Positions 55,587 through 64,000 of a stretch of DNA of 64,000 nucleotides are shown here, piece by piece. The notes below the pieces were generated by a model that worked only from the letters and a program-made list of their open reading frames with translations, was not told the origin of the DNA and did not search any database. Source of the stretch: Malus domestica (Eukaryota; Streptophyta; Magnoliopsida; Rosales; Rosaceae); contig NC_091674.1 of NCBI RefSeq assembly GCF_042453785.1, forward strand, positions 29,337,501 through 29,401,500. Direction: 5' to 3'. How positions within the stretch are numbered: the first letter of the stretch is position 1; each line of letters starts with the position of its first letter. Position numbers and translations under genes: made by a program.

Positions 55587-58500
55587 ATGACAGACCCAAA
55601 CCTTCACGCGCATTCGGAGGACGAGACGAAGAAGAAGAAGCGCAAGAGAAACAGAGCGAAGAAACCGTCGGAATCTGCGGGTGTGGAGAAAGAAGAATAT
55701 ACGGAGCCTCAAAACCCTAACGGCGAACCGGCTAAGGGCGAGAGTGAGAAGAAGAGGAAGAAGGTGAAGAAATTGAAGGGAGAGGAAGTAGAGGATCAAA
55801 GCCCCGTGGAGGACAAAGATGAAGAAGATGAGGAGAGGGAAGAAGCAATGGAGGAGGAGGAGGAGAAGAAGAAGAAGAAGAAGGTGAATAGTGGCGGTGG
55901 AGGGACTGGGATTATGACCACAGAGTCGTTTGCTTCCTTGAACTTGTCTGAGAACACTTACAAGGCCATTGAAGAAATGAAGTTTCAGTATATGACTCAG
56001 GTAATTTGCCGTCTCGAATTCGATTCGGTAACTTCTAGCCTAATTTTGTTTATGGGATTTCTTATTATGAGTTACTTGATCGAAAAGTATGTTTTTTTTA
56101 TACGAATTGAGAACTTACTAATTTCAGAGAATTTTAGGGTTTGTACTTGATGAGAAATGTGTGTGTTCGTTGAGATATCTTTCAGTTTTTAGTTCTAAAA
56201 AAGTTGTTGATGATTTGGGATGAGTTGAATTTACAATATATTACTAATGCAGATTCAAGCTAGAGCAATCCCACCGCTCTTGATTGGAAAAGATGTCCTC
56301 GGAGCTGCAAGGACAGGGTCTGGTAAAACTCTTGCTTTTCTCATACCAGCTGTGGAGCTGCTATATAACACACATTTTGCTCCTCGTAACGGAATGGGTG
56401 TTGTTGTGATTTGCCCAACACGGGAACTTGCAATACAGGTGAAAACCCCTGCATTTTGTTCTTTTTTGTAGTGGCATGTTAAATTTTCTTCCAATATCAT
56501 GATGGAGCTTGGTCCAGTTCAAGAGACTTTTATATGACGTCGCATCGTGGGATATACCATTGAACCCCTTTATTCGTCTCTGACTATTTCTCTTTCCAAT
56601 TAATTTAGACCCATGCTGTGGCAAAGGACCTTCTAAAGTATCACTCTCAGACTCTTGGCTTGGTTATTGGAGGTTCAGCTAGGAGAGGGGAAGCAGAACG
56701 TATTGTAAAAGGAGTGAATTTATTGGTTGCAACCCCTGGTCGACTTCTTGACCATCTTCAGAATACCAAAGGATTCATATATAAGAACTTGAAGGTGCTT
56801 CACATCTATTCGTCGGAAATATTGTTTTAGTTGTTCCAAAAAGTTTTTCAGTGGTTATTTTCTGAAATGGTTCTGAGGGGTACAGTTGACTTTCTGATTC
56901 GAAGCAAATTCTAACTACTGTTTCCCTGACTTCGGAATATTCTGCTGTTGTTGTTAATCCTTTTACTGAAATATTGAACCGTATTTTCTGATCCTATTGC
57001 AGTTTGTGTTGTTATGTTAGAGAAAAGAATTAGCTTCTTGATGTGGTTAAGCTAAATATCTTTGATTGAGATGTAGCGCATCATGACATCACAGAAATTT
57101 GTCAATCTTTGATTTCATTGTTGTCCTGGACTTGCAGTGCCTCGTGATTGATGAAGCTGACAGGTTATTGGAAGCGAACTTTGAGGAGGAAATGAAACAG
57201 ATTGTCAAGATTCTGCCAAAGGTAAATTTATTTAATTTTCTACCTCTTCTGTGACAAAGACTCGAGTGCTGCAATCCTTAGCTGTAAAGCAACATATGCT
57301 TCTGTTTTTTTTTTTTTTTTTTTAATTTTTAATTTTTTTAATTAAGAGGAGCTTGAAGTATGGTTAGTTGAGTTTGATTTTATTCAGAAATCAGCCTGGA
57401 TATATTAGTTTTATGGTTTAGGTGCCATTTCAAAATGAGTTTTACTTGGTAATATGCGTTGGCTAATCGAATTGCTAATGGATGTGCAGGATAGGCAAAC
57501 AGCTTTATTTTCAGCAACCCAAACTAAGAAGGTTAGTGTATTGTATCCTTATTGGATAGTATCCAATATCTTGCTTTCTGCATTGTTTTTAAATGTTTTT
57601 GGCTTAAACACAGTTAAATAGTTCTATAACTTTTGTTTCTTTGAGTCAACAAATCTTTGTGTGCCCATTTGTTACACGAGTGCTTTGTTCTGATAAATCT
57701 TTTCTTGTTAAACCTATAGGTTGAAGATCTTGTTAAGTTGTCATTTCGAAAAGATCAGAAACCTATCTATGTTGATGTGGATGAGGGGAGGTCAAAGGTA
57801 GGAATCCAGTTTGATTATGTATTCCTCATTTTACATGCATTTGATGTTCATATCTGTTATGAATTAAATTTTACTTTGTACTCTCTCCAAATTTTTTATT
57901 TCTTGTGATTTAGCCCTAATCAGTGGAATGACGAGATTGTGTGAACTGTAGGTCACCAATGAAGGGCTGGAACAAGGCTATTGTGTTGTCCCAAGTGCGA
58001 AGAGATTTCTTCTCTTATATTCTTTCCTGACAAAGAATACATCTAAGAAAGTTATGGTCTTCTTCTCGTCTTGTAACTCAGTGAAATTCCACTCCGAACT
58101 TCTTAGATACGTTAATGTGGAATGCTTTGATATCCATGGAAAGCAAAAGCAGCAGAAGAGGACAACTACTTTTTTTGACTTCTGTAAAGCAGAGAAAGGA
58201 ATCTTACTTTGTACTGATGTTGCTGCTCGTGGACTGGATATTCCTGCTGTGGTAAATTTCCTTTTCCTTTCTGTAACAGAACAGGATTAAACTTACGAAA
58301 ATTATGGTTATCATTAGTTTTTTTTTTTCATCATTCAATTATTTTATGTACCAGTACCGCAATGAGTATGTTTATTCATTTCACCACAATGGCAACATTC
58401 ATCTTGATCTATCAGCCCCTTCCCAGACATCTCCCTTGCCCACTCCTCTTTATCCTATTAACAATATTTACAATTACGAATGCTCACGGTAATCTATGCT

Positions 58501-59490
58501 GCTTCTTTCTTTTCTTTTCTTTGCTTGTAGGACTGGATTTTGCAGTTTGATCCTCCGGATGAACCGACGGTATCTATTATTCCTTCTTTTTAACAGATTT
58601 CTAGTAGTTTGAGTATCCAGCGATTCTTCATCCATGCTGAATAACAGCGTATCATGGGATATGTACTTGCAGGAATATATCCATAGGGTTGGTCGAACAG
58701 CTCGAGGGGAAGGTGCAACAGGAAAGGCATTACTTTTCCTCATTCCCGAAGAGTTGCAATTCATTCGCTATTTGAAGGTATGATTTGCAGCTAAAATGTT
58801 TTACAGAAGGTTGTAAGCAATATCTAGCTTTTGTTTAGGTTTTCTATCTGCGGTGTGATGCTTTTTCTCCATTTCAATCCATATTCATTTTTGTCTCCAG
58901 GCTGCAAATGTGCCCGTTAAACCATACGATTTTAATGAAAAGAAGCTGAAGAATGTGCAGTCAAAACTGGTAATTTCGTGTTCGATTGTTTTCCATCATC
59001 ATGCAATAACTAGGCCCATGGAAACTTATGCATTGCTTCGACTGATGCAGGAGCAGATGGTTCAAAACATTCACTACCTGAATAAATCAGCAAAAGAGGC
59101 GTATACATCTTATTTATTAGCATACAATTCACACTCTATGAAGGACATCTTTAATGTACACCGGCTTGATCTGCAGGTACCCGTCTTTTTCTTGATATGA
59201 AGTTGTTCATCTTTTCATCTAAACGTTTACTGTGTAAAGATTAAAGAGATTTTCGTAGGGAAACACGAATGTTATCCATACTGACATCTCAATGTTTGAT
59301 GGAATTTGGGCAGGCGGTTGCAGCTTCTTTTTGTTTTTCTAATCCGCCCAAGGTGCATTTGAACTTAGACAGCAGTAAATCGAAGTTCAGGAAGAAGACG
59401 CGTAAAGAAGGAAGTCGAAATGGATTCAGTGAGAGCAATCCTTACGGCAATCGAAAAGGCGGAGATGATAGACAGTTCATAAGGCATTAG
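55587..59490 (+). CDS. DEAD-box ATP-dependent RNA helicase, HAS1/DDX18 type (RH27/RH51-like)
   Basis: A nucleolar RNA helicase whose yeast relative Has1 unwinds pre-rRNA/snoRNA duplexes during 40S and 60S subunit assembly. Twelve exons: 55587-56000, 56253-56438, 56609-56794, 57138-57221, 57490-57531, 57720-57797, 57952-58251, 58531-58569, 58673-58777, 58901-58969, 59051-59176 and 59314-59490. They total 1,806 bases, 601 residues. The first ~105 residues are strongly charged ([12 protein letters not shown], runs of Glu and Lys), a typical nucleolar targeting tail. The Q motif precedes motif I ARTGSGKT (157-164). Then come PTRELAIQ (Ia), TPGRLLDH (Ib), DEAD in [10 protein letters not shown] (II), SAT (III), ARGLDIPAV (V) and HRVGRTARG (VI). 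The C-terminal [40 protein letters not shown] block marks the HAS1 subfamily. RH27 and RH51 cannot be told apart here. Confidence 0.95.
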
Positions 59491-61156
59491 AGGAGCCTTG
59501 TGTGTGCAGCAATTCTGCTCCTTTCTTTTCTCTTGCAACAGTTTTGTTATTTTCTACCGAGGTTTTGAAGCCGAAACTGAGACTGTAAAACGCAATTTTG
59601 ATCGATGGCTTCAATGCGCTTCGTCTTCCCGAGTTATTACTGTGTAAATTAAAATTGATGTTTTTATACATGGATTTGTCTTTTGACATGTTTTGATAGT
59701 ATCAATTCGTATTGCAATCCCAAATCGTTTGATTTTTCTATGTGCGGTAACTTACAAGATTATTATTTTTTTTTTGGTCAAGGGGATGATTTTATTCCAA
59801 CCAAAACATAAACTTACAAATAGACAAAGGCCCGACAAAACCTATAAACAACCAAAAAGGGCTTAAACGGAAAGAAAAAAAATAACAGAAACAGAGAATG
59901 AGCCCAAAAGCCCAAAACCAAAGAACATCCAAGAAGCGCCCACTGCCTTCTCCACCGATGTTCCAAGGAACTACTAGCTAGCCAATTCTCCGACCATCGC
60001 CGATCATCTCCTTCACTGACGTCTCTTGCGCACAGCCATAAGTTAAGGGTAATCGGCATCCAAGCGAAAGAGGCCAATCACTAGGTGGAAGCTCATAACA
60101 AGTCCCGAGCAACACTGCCGCAAGTGGCAGACACAAAGGAGAATGTGGTGGTGTGGAAAACACCGGAGCCGGTGCAAGCACCATAACTCTACACATGAAC
60201 TCGACAGAGGACATGGCTGAAAAACAAAGCAAGGAAGAATTAGGAAGAAGAAAACCCACAGAGTTGGAGGAATTGGATAGGCCGAATTGAAAATTGGGGA
60301 GAACCAACAGTAGATGTAGGGAGAAAATAAGGAGAAAATGGAGAAGAGGACACATCACATGACCCCAGTCGAAGCTAGGGTCGGTGCCACCGAAAAGTCT
60401 GGAAGAAGGTCTCACAGAAACACTCTCACAGCAGAAAGAAAGAAACTCTCACAGAGGAGAAACTTTTTCAGCACCATCTTCAATCAATTACAAGATTGTT
60501 GTTGCAAGGTTGCAAGTGTTGGATTGTGGCTTTTCTCTCCGACTTGTCGAGTTTCGGGTTTAAACTCTCTCTTTCCTTTATATAGCTTGGAAGAATAATG
60601 TCGATTGTAATAAAATTTTGGGTAATCTCACTTTACTACTCGTCTTGAAATTCACACTTTGTTACATTTAGTTATTTTCGTCATAGTTTCAGAGCTAAAC
60701 TTTGATGTTTCTTAATATTTTATTACTTCCGTTAAGTGATGATATTGAATCTCTCATCACTTGACAAATATGGTAGACCAAAGTTATGTCACTTCATCAA
60801 TTAATGTAGAACTTGACGGAAAACATAACGGAAGTACTAAAGTGTCAGAAAAATCAAAGTTTAAGCATGAAACTGAGATGAAAAAAAATAAGGATATCAA
60901 AGTCCGAATTTCACGATACTTGAGGTTAATAAGGTGAGAATCACCCTAATTTTTTTTGAAATTATGTGAGAACGATTGAGGCATCCATCAACATTTATCC
61001 TAATCTATGGAAAAATTATCATACTTCCAAAAAAAAGATTAAAATTCATAAACCCAAATTAGTTCAAGTCTACACTCTTTTAATCTCAAAAGACCAAAAT
61101 CTGATTAGGGGTACGGAAAAACACAGAAAATTAAAAACCATCGCGTATCACTGCAA
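59491..61156. other. Helicase 3' UTR and retroposon-like intergenic DNA
   Basis: The first ~250 bases look like helicase 3' UTR. A poly(A)-terminated minus-strand sequence occupies 59766-60598 (separate entry). The remainder to 61156 is AT-rich with no recognised gene; the frame at 60966-61160 has no domain. Confidence 0.5.
59766..60598 (-). mobile_element. Possible retroposed sequence with A-tail
   Basis: Read on the minus strand, a unit with TATATAAAGG near its start (60576-60585) runs ~800 bases and ends GGAATAAAATCATCCCCTTG ACC followed by ten A. The terminal run and the GC-richer body differ from the surroundings. A 145-codon frame (59978-60415) has no known domain. It could be a retroposed transcript, the end of a LINE-like element, or a native non-coding gene. 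No matching flanking duplication was found. Confidence 0.35.
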
Positions 61157-62155
61157 CTAGAAGAAAAAGACCACAACAAATGACACCATGCAGAACACAA
61201 GAGTTGCTGCAGAGGAGATGGCCGCCGTTGCAGCCGAACCATGCTTCGGCTGCGACGGGTCCGTTGCGTTCTGATCAGCAGATTGAGGCGGGGTTGCCGG
61301 CTCCAAGACCTTGATGATCATCTTCTGCCCTCTCTCGCAGTGCCCGGCAACTCCGCTGATGAAGTAGAACAAACCAGGCCGGTCCAGTGTGAACGTAGTT
61401 GCACCGTTGTTGGAGTAGAAGATGGGATGGGCAGAGTGGCATTTTTCGTACTCGTCCTTGGTCACCACCATCACCGAGTCTTTCGTGTAATTGAAAGCTA
61501 AGTCCATGAAGAAAGCATAGCAAAACGTTACTTAAAACAAATTAAACAGGAATCTGATCTTGGCCAAGAAGCTTTAGATTTCAATAGAAGAAAACCCGAC
61601 CATAGTTACTAACATTAGTTGCGCAAAATGAGGTGGGTAAAAGGCGCCTCAATGACTGATGTCTTCATATATATGATTTGCTTCTTTATCCATCTTATTA
61701 TGTGCAACTAATGACAGTGACTATTGTCATTTTTTCTTGACAAGCAAAACGTTACTTAAGACAGATTAAATAGGAATCTTATCTTAGGCAAGAAGCCTTT
61801 GATTTCAATAGAAGGAAAACCCAAAAATAGTTACTGACATTAGTTGCGCAAAACAAGGTCGGTAAAAAGCGCATCAAGACTGATATGTCATTGTATATAC
61901 CATCTTATTCCATGCAACTAATGACAGTGACTATCGTCATTTTTTTCTGACATAAGTGAAGAGTGACTTACAGAGAGCGTCGTCGACCTTGAACCGGTTT
62001 TTCGAAGCCCATTCGTTGTACATTTGTTGGCCGTTCTTCGATTTCGGGACCTCCCATCCACTCTTGCCTCCAACTTCGAATTTGGTACCAGATACAAAAA
62101 GGACTTGGGATGTAGAAAGAAGAAAAAAGAAGAGAAATGCTTTGGAGGTTGCCAT
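61157..62155 (-). CDS. Early nodulin-like (phytocyanin-domain) protein
   Basis: A secreted, probably GPI-anchored cell-surface protein of the ENODL family. Two exons, 61972-62155 and 61157-61497, give 525 bases and 174 residues. The signal peptide covers residues 1-23 (MATSKAFLFFFLLSTSQVLF then VSG). The phytocyanin domain follows (KFEVGGKSGWEVPKSK, EWASKNRFKVDDALSFNYTK, GLFYFISGVAGHCERGQKMI). Two cysteines (YEKCHSAH, AGHC) can form the family disulfide. Of the copper ligands, the Cys position is Ser (F-I-S-G-V-A-G-H) and the first His appears to be Met in KDSVMVV. Only the second His and Gln remain, so it should not bind type I copper, as usual for ENODLs. A short Pro/Ser/Ala-rich linker and a hydrophobic C-terminal tail (TLVFCMVSFVVVFFF) indicate GPI attachment. 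The single intron, in the phytocyanin domain, holds a tandem duplication. Confidence 0.93.
61519..61952 (+). repeat. ~215-bp tandem duplication inside the ENODL intron
   Basis: Unit 1 (61519-61742) and unit 2 (61743-61952) share AGCAAAACGTTACTTAARAC, ATTTCAATAGAA, ACATTAGTTGCGCAAAA and CAACTAATGACAGTGACTAT in the same order, at roughly 80-85% identity by eye. The duplication makes up nearly the whole 474-bp intron. Confidence 0.88.
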
Positions 62156-64000
62156 TTGGACTGTGCAGGGAGCTCACTCTTTGCCTATCAAGAACAAAAC
62201 GAGCCGTATAGTTTGATGGAATGTGGGAGGGAGCACTGCAATTTATACAGTGCTGGAGTCAAGAAGGGGTGAGGCTCGGTAAATGGATAGCTAGGTTTTT
62301 ACTGAGGGTGGGTAAAAAGTGAGGATTCTTGGGAGTAAAAAGTGGAGGTGCATGGATGTAGCGGTTTGAGTTTGAGAGGAAAACAAAACCCTTATCTCTC
62401 TATCTTTGACTTGGTACGAGTGTTTTTCAAATGGCAGCTGAGATGATGAGGCTGTTGAGTGAAACTAGCTTTCTTACCTTAATTCAAATTTCCGGATATA
62501 TGGAATTGAATATTTTAGAATATCGTTTGTAAAAAGAATTACGAAAGTGATGTAAGGTACGTTAGTCTAGTAATGTAAATGGGTCGTTTTCAGTTAACAC
62601 ATGAATGCATCTTCCATCATTCAAGCCATGGATAGTACTTTAAAAGGTTGAAAAGGAAGAACGGAAAAAAAATGTTATAGAGATAAAAAGTTTAACTTTT
62701 ATCGTATGTTGATCTTTGTGTCATACCCTATCATTTTATAATATATAAAGATCTAAATATTTTGATACAAGATAAGAGGGGTGACATTAGACGTGTAATG
62801 AAAACATTGAGAAGAGAAGACATGATTTGCACTAGAAAGTAGTAAAAAAACATAAAGAGAGGTGCCGAGGGATGAACCTAAGATGTGGTGGGATTCGAGA
62901 TATCGAGCGAGACCGGATCAACTTGTCATATCACGAATGTTGCATAAATAACGTGTCACAAAACATACTTAAAATAGATACCTAGAATCACTTGGCAAGC
63001 ATGCATATATCTCTACATTTAGCTCTTTATTTAACTGCAGAATCATAGTCAAACTTGATGAGACTTGTAAGTTATTTAGTATAATATTTAAGCCGAAAAG
63101 TAAAAAAATAAGTGAAAAATGTAAAGATGTTAAAATGTATATTTAGTGCATATTTTTGTATTTTTTTTAAATTAGAGATGTTAAAATCACTTTTAATCTT
63201 TTAGGTGAGACTTCAATAAAAAATAGCAAAATTTTGTTTTGTTAATTAGTCTTTCAACCTCTTTTGGTTGACAAAGAGGATTCTATTAATATATAATTTA
63301 GATTTATATAAAAGAAAAATTAAAAAAATAAAAGAAAAGTTAACAAAAATGTGAATTCTTGGGGTGGCAGAAAGTCACGCGTGACTTTATGTCACCCAAA
63401 GAATTTGAATCATTTTTGCCCATTTTTGTTAATTTTTCTTTCATTTCTCCTACCACTACAACAAACTAATATATTCATGTTTTTCAAAATATATTTTTCC
63501 TTACATGGAGCATGACTCGTTTTCTGAGCACTTGGGACGTCTCGTTCTGCGTGCCCAGCCCGCCTGGTCTTGTGTGCCTGGCTTCGGCTCATTCTGCATG
63601 TGAGGTGTGCACATCATTTTGCGTGTCAGAAGCCCACCCATTTTGCATCCACAGAGCCTACGTCGTTTTTTGCATGCAAGGAGCTAGACTCGTTTTTCTT
63701 GTGCGAGCTAGCCTCATTTTATGTGCCAAAAGCCTACCTCGTTTTCTATGAACAGAGCTCACCTTGTTTTGTATGCCATGGTTCGCTTCATTCTACGTGA
63801 GCTAAGTCCGACTTGTTTTGTGTGCGTCGAGCCCGCCCATGTTTTTTGACAAAAATGCAAATTTTTTATTTTCGCAAAATATTTTTCCTGATCATTAAGT
63901 TAATTTTTTTAAGGAATTTGGAAGCAGTTTTACAATTTATCGAGCAACAAATGTATGTTTAGTAGTATATTTGAGCCGAAAACTAAGAAAATAAGTGCAA
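62156..64000. other. ENODL upstream region and window end
   Basis: The first ~250 bases should be the ENODL promoter. Reading minus, the sequence ACTGTATAAATTGCAG at 62239-62254 provides a TATA box about 90-100 bases before the ATG. The rest is AT-rich DNA ending in a minisatellite (63505-63845). No gene is supported. Confidence 0.5.
63505..63845 (+). repeat. Degenerate minisatellite, period ~26 bp
   Basis: About 12-13 diverged units of the pattern GAGCCYRCCTCGTTTTGTGT followed by GCCAA, for example AGCCTACCTCGTTTTCTATG, AGCTCACCTTGTTTTGTATG and AGTCCGACTTGTTTTGTGTG. It is GC-richer than the surrounding AT-rich DNA. The overlapping plus-strand frames follow the repeat and are not considered genes. 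Confidence 0.8.

Noticed and set aside
59978-60415. 145-codon minus-strand frame
   Set aside because: Leu/Ser/Pro-rich composition without domains, inside a retroposon-like unit. Not convincing as a protein.
63512-63751. 79-codon plus-strand frame with repeated SFCVP/FC motifs
   Set aside because: The repeated peptide simply reflects the minisatellite, and neighbouring frames show the same pattern.
63065-64000. Similar sequences about 0.9 kb apart near the window end, possibly long terminal repeats
   Set aside because: Only short, diverged matches (around AGCCGAAAAGTAA). No primer-binding site, polypurine tract or coding remains, and the window ends before the second repeat can be measured.
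1-64000. tRNA, rRNA, snoRNA and CRISPR features
   Set aside because: No cloverleaf tRNA with both boxes in proper context was found apart from the SINE copies. No rRNA similarity was seen, and CRISPR arrays are not expected in plant DNA. The minisatellite units are contiguous, without unique spacers.

Overview
This is eukaryotic nuclear DNA from a dicot plant. Genes carry GT-AG introns, AT-rich intergenic DNA separates them, and small repeats are dense. The repeat families (short hAT-type MITEs, a tRNA-derived SINE, and a SINE-like tail ending in TTG repeats) are ones I associate from memory with apple and pear (Rosaceae, tribe Maleae). That assignment is inference. No organellar, bacterial or viral genes were seen, and no LTR retrotransposon could be supported.

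Layout. 1-1.9 kb: one-exon AP2/ERF transcription factor (+). 1.9-11.5 kb: repeat-rich, essentially gene-free DNA with a possible small minus-strand transcript near 8 kb. 11.5-14.0 kb: a small membrane protein (+) and a CML15/16-type calmodulin-like protein (+) whose start codon lies 14 bases downstream of a MITE. 14.6-19.8 kb: an 11-exon P4-ATPase phospholipid flippase of the ALA9-12 clade (-), tail to tail with the CML gene. 23.2-30.6 kb: the 16-exon G-patch/SURP protein TOUGH (-). 33.0-35.0 kb: the Dr1/NC2-beta histone-fold repressor (+), head to head with TOUGH. 36.6-37.5 kb: a MIZ1-like DUF617 protein (+). 37.5-43.3 kb: gene-free DNA with MITEs, a SINE and a strong hairpin. 43.3-47.9 kb: a decayed multi-exon gene of a family I do not recognise, with a Helitron-like 3' end inside it. 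48.5-52.2 kb: a kinesin-8B motor (-). 55.6-59.5 kb: a HAS1/DDX18-type DEAD-box RNA helicase (+) under a telo-box/site II promoter. 61.2-62.2 kb: an early-nodulin-like phytocyanin (-) with a duplicated intron segment. The window ends in a degenerate ~26-bp minisatellite.

The genes are mostly independent housekeeping or regulatory loci. Two neighbourhoods match gene orders I recall from Arabidopsis: TGH-DR1-DUF617 (At5g23080-At5g23090-At5g23100) and CML16-ALA10 (At3g25600-At3g25610). Exon boundaries were placed by hand from splice sites, reading frame and remembered family sequences. All six complete multi-exon models close on a multiple of three. No obviously new biological system is present. 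The most notable items are transposon-gene contacts: the MITE abutting the CML start codon, two SINE stubs with perfect 18-bp duplications in TOUGH introns, and the Helitron-like end in the decayed gene.
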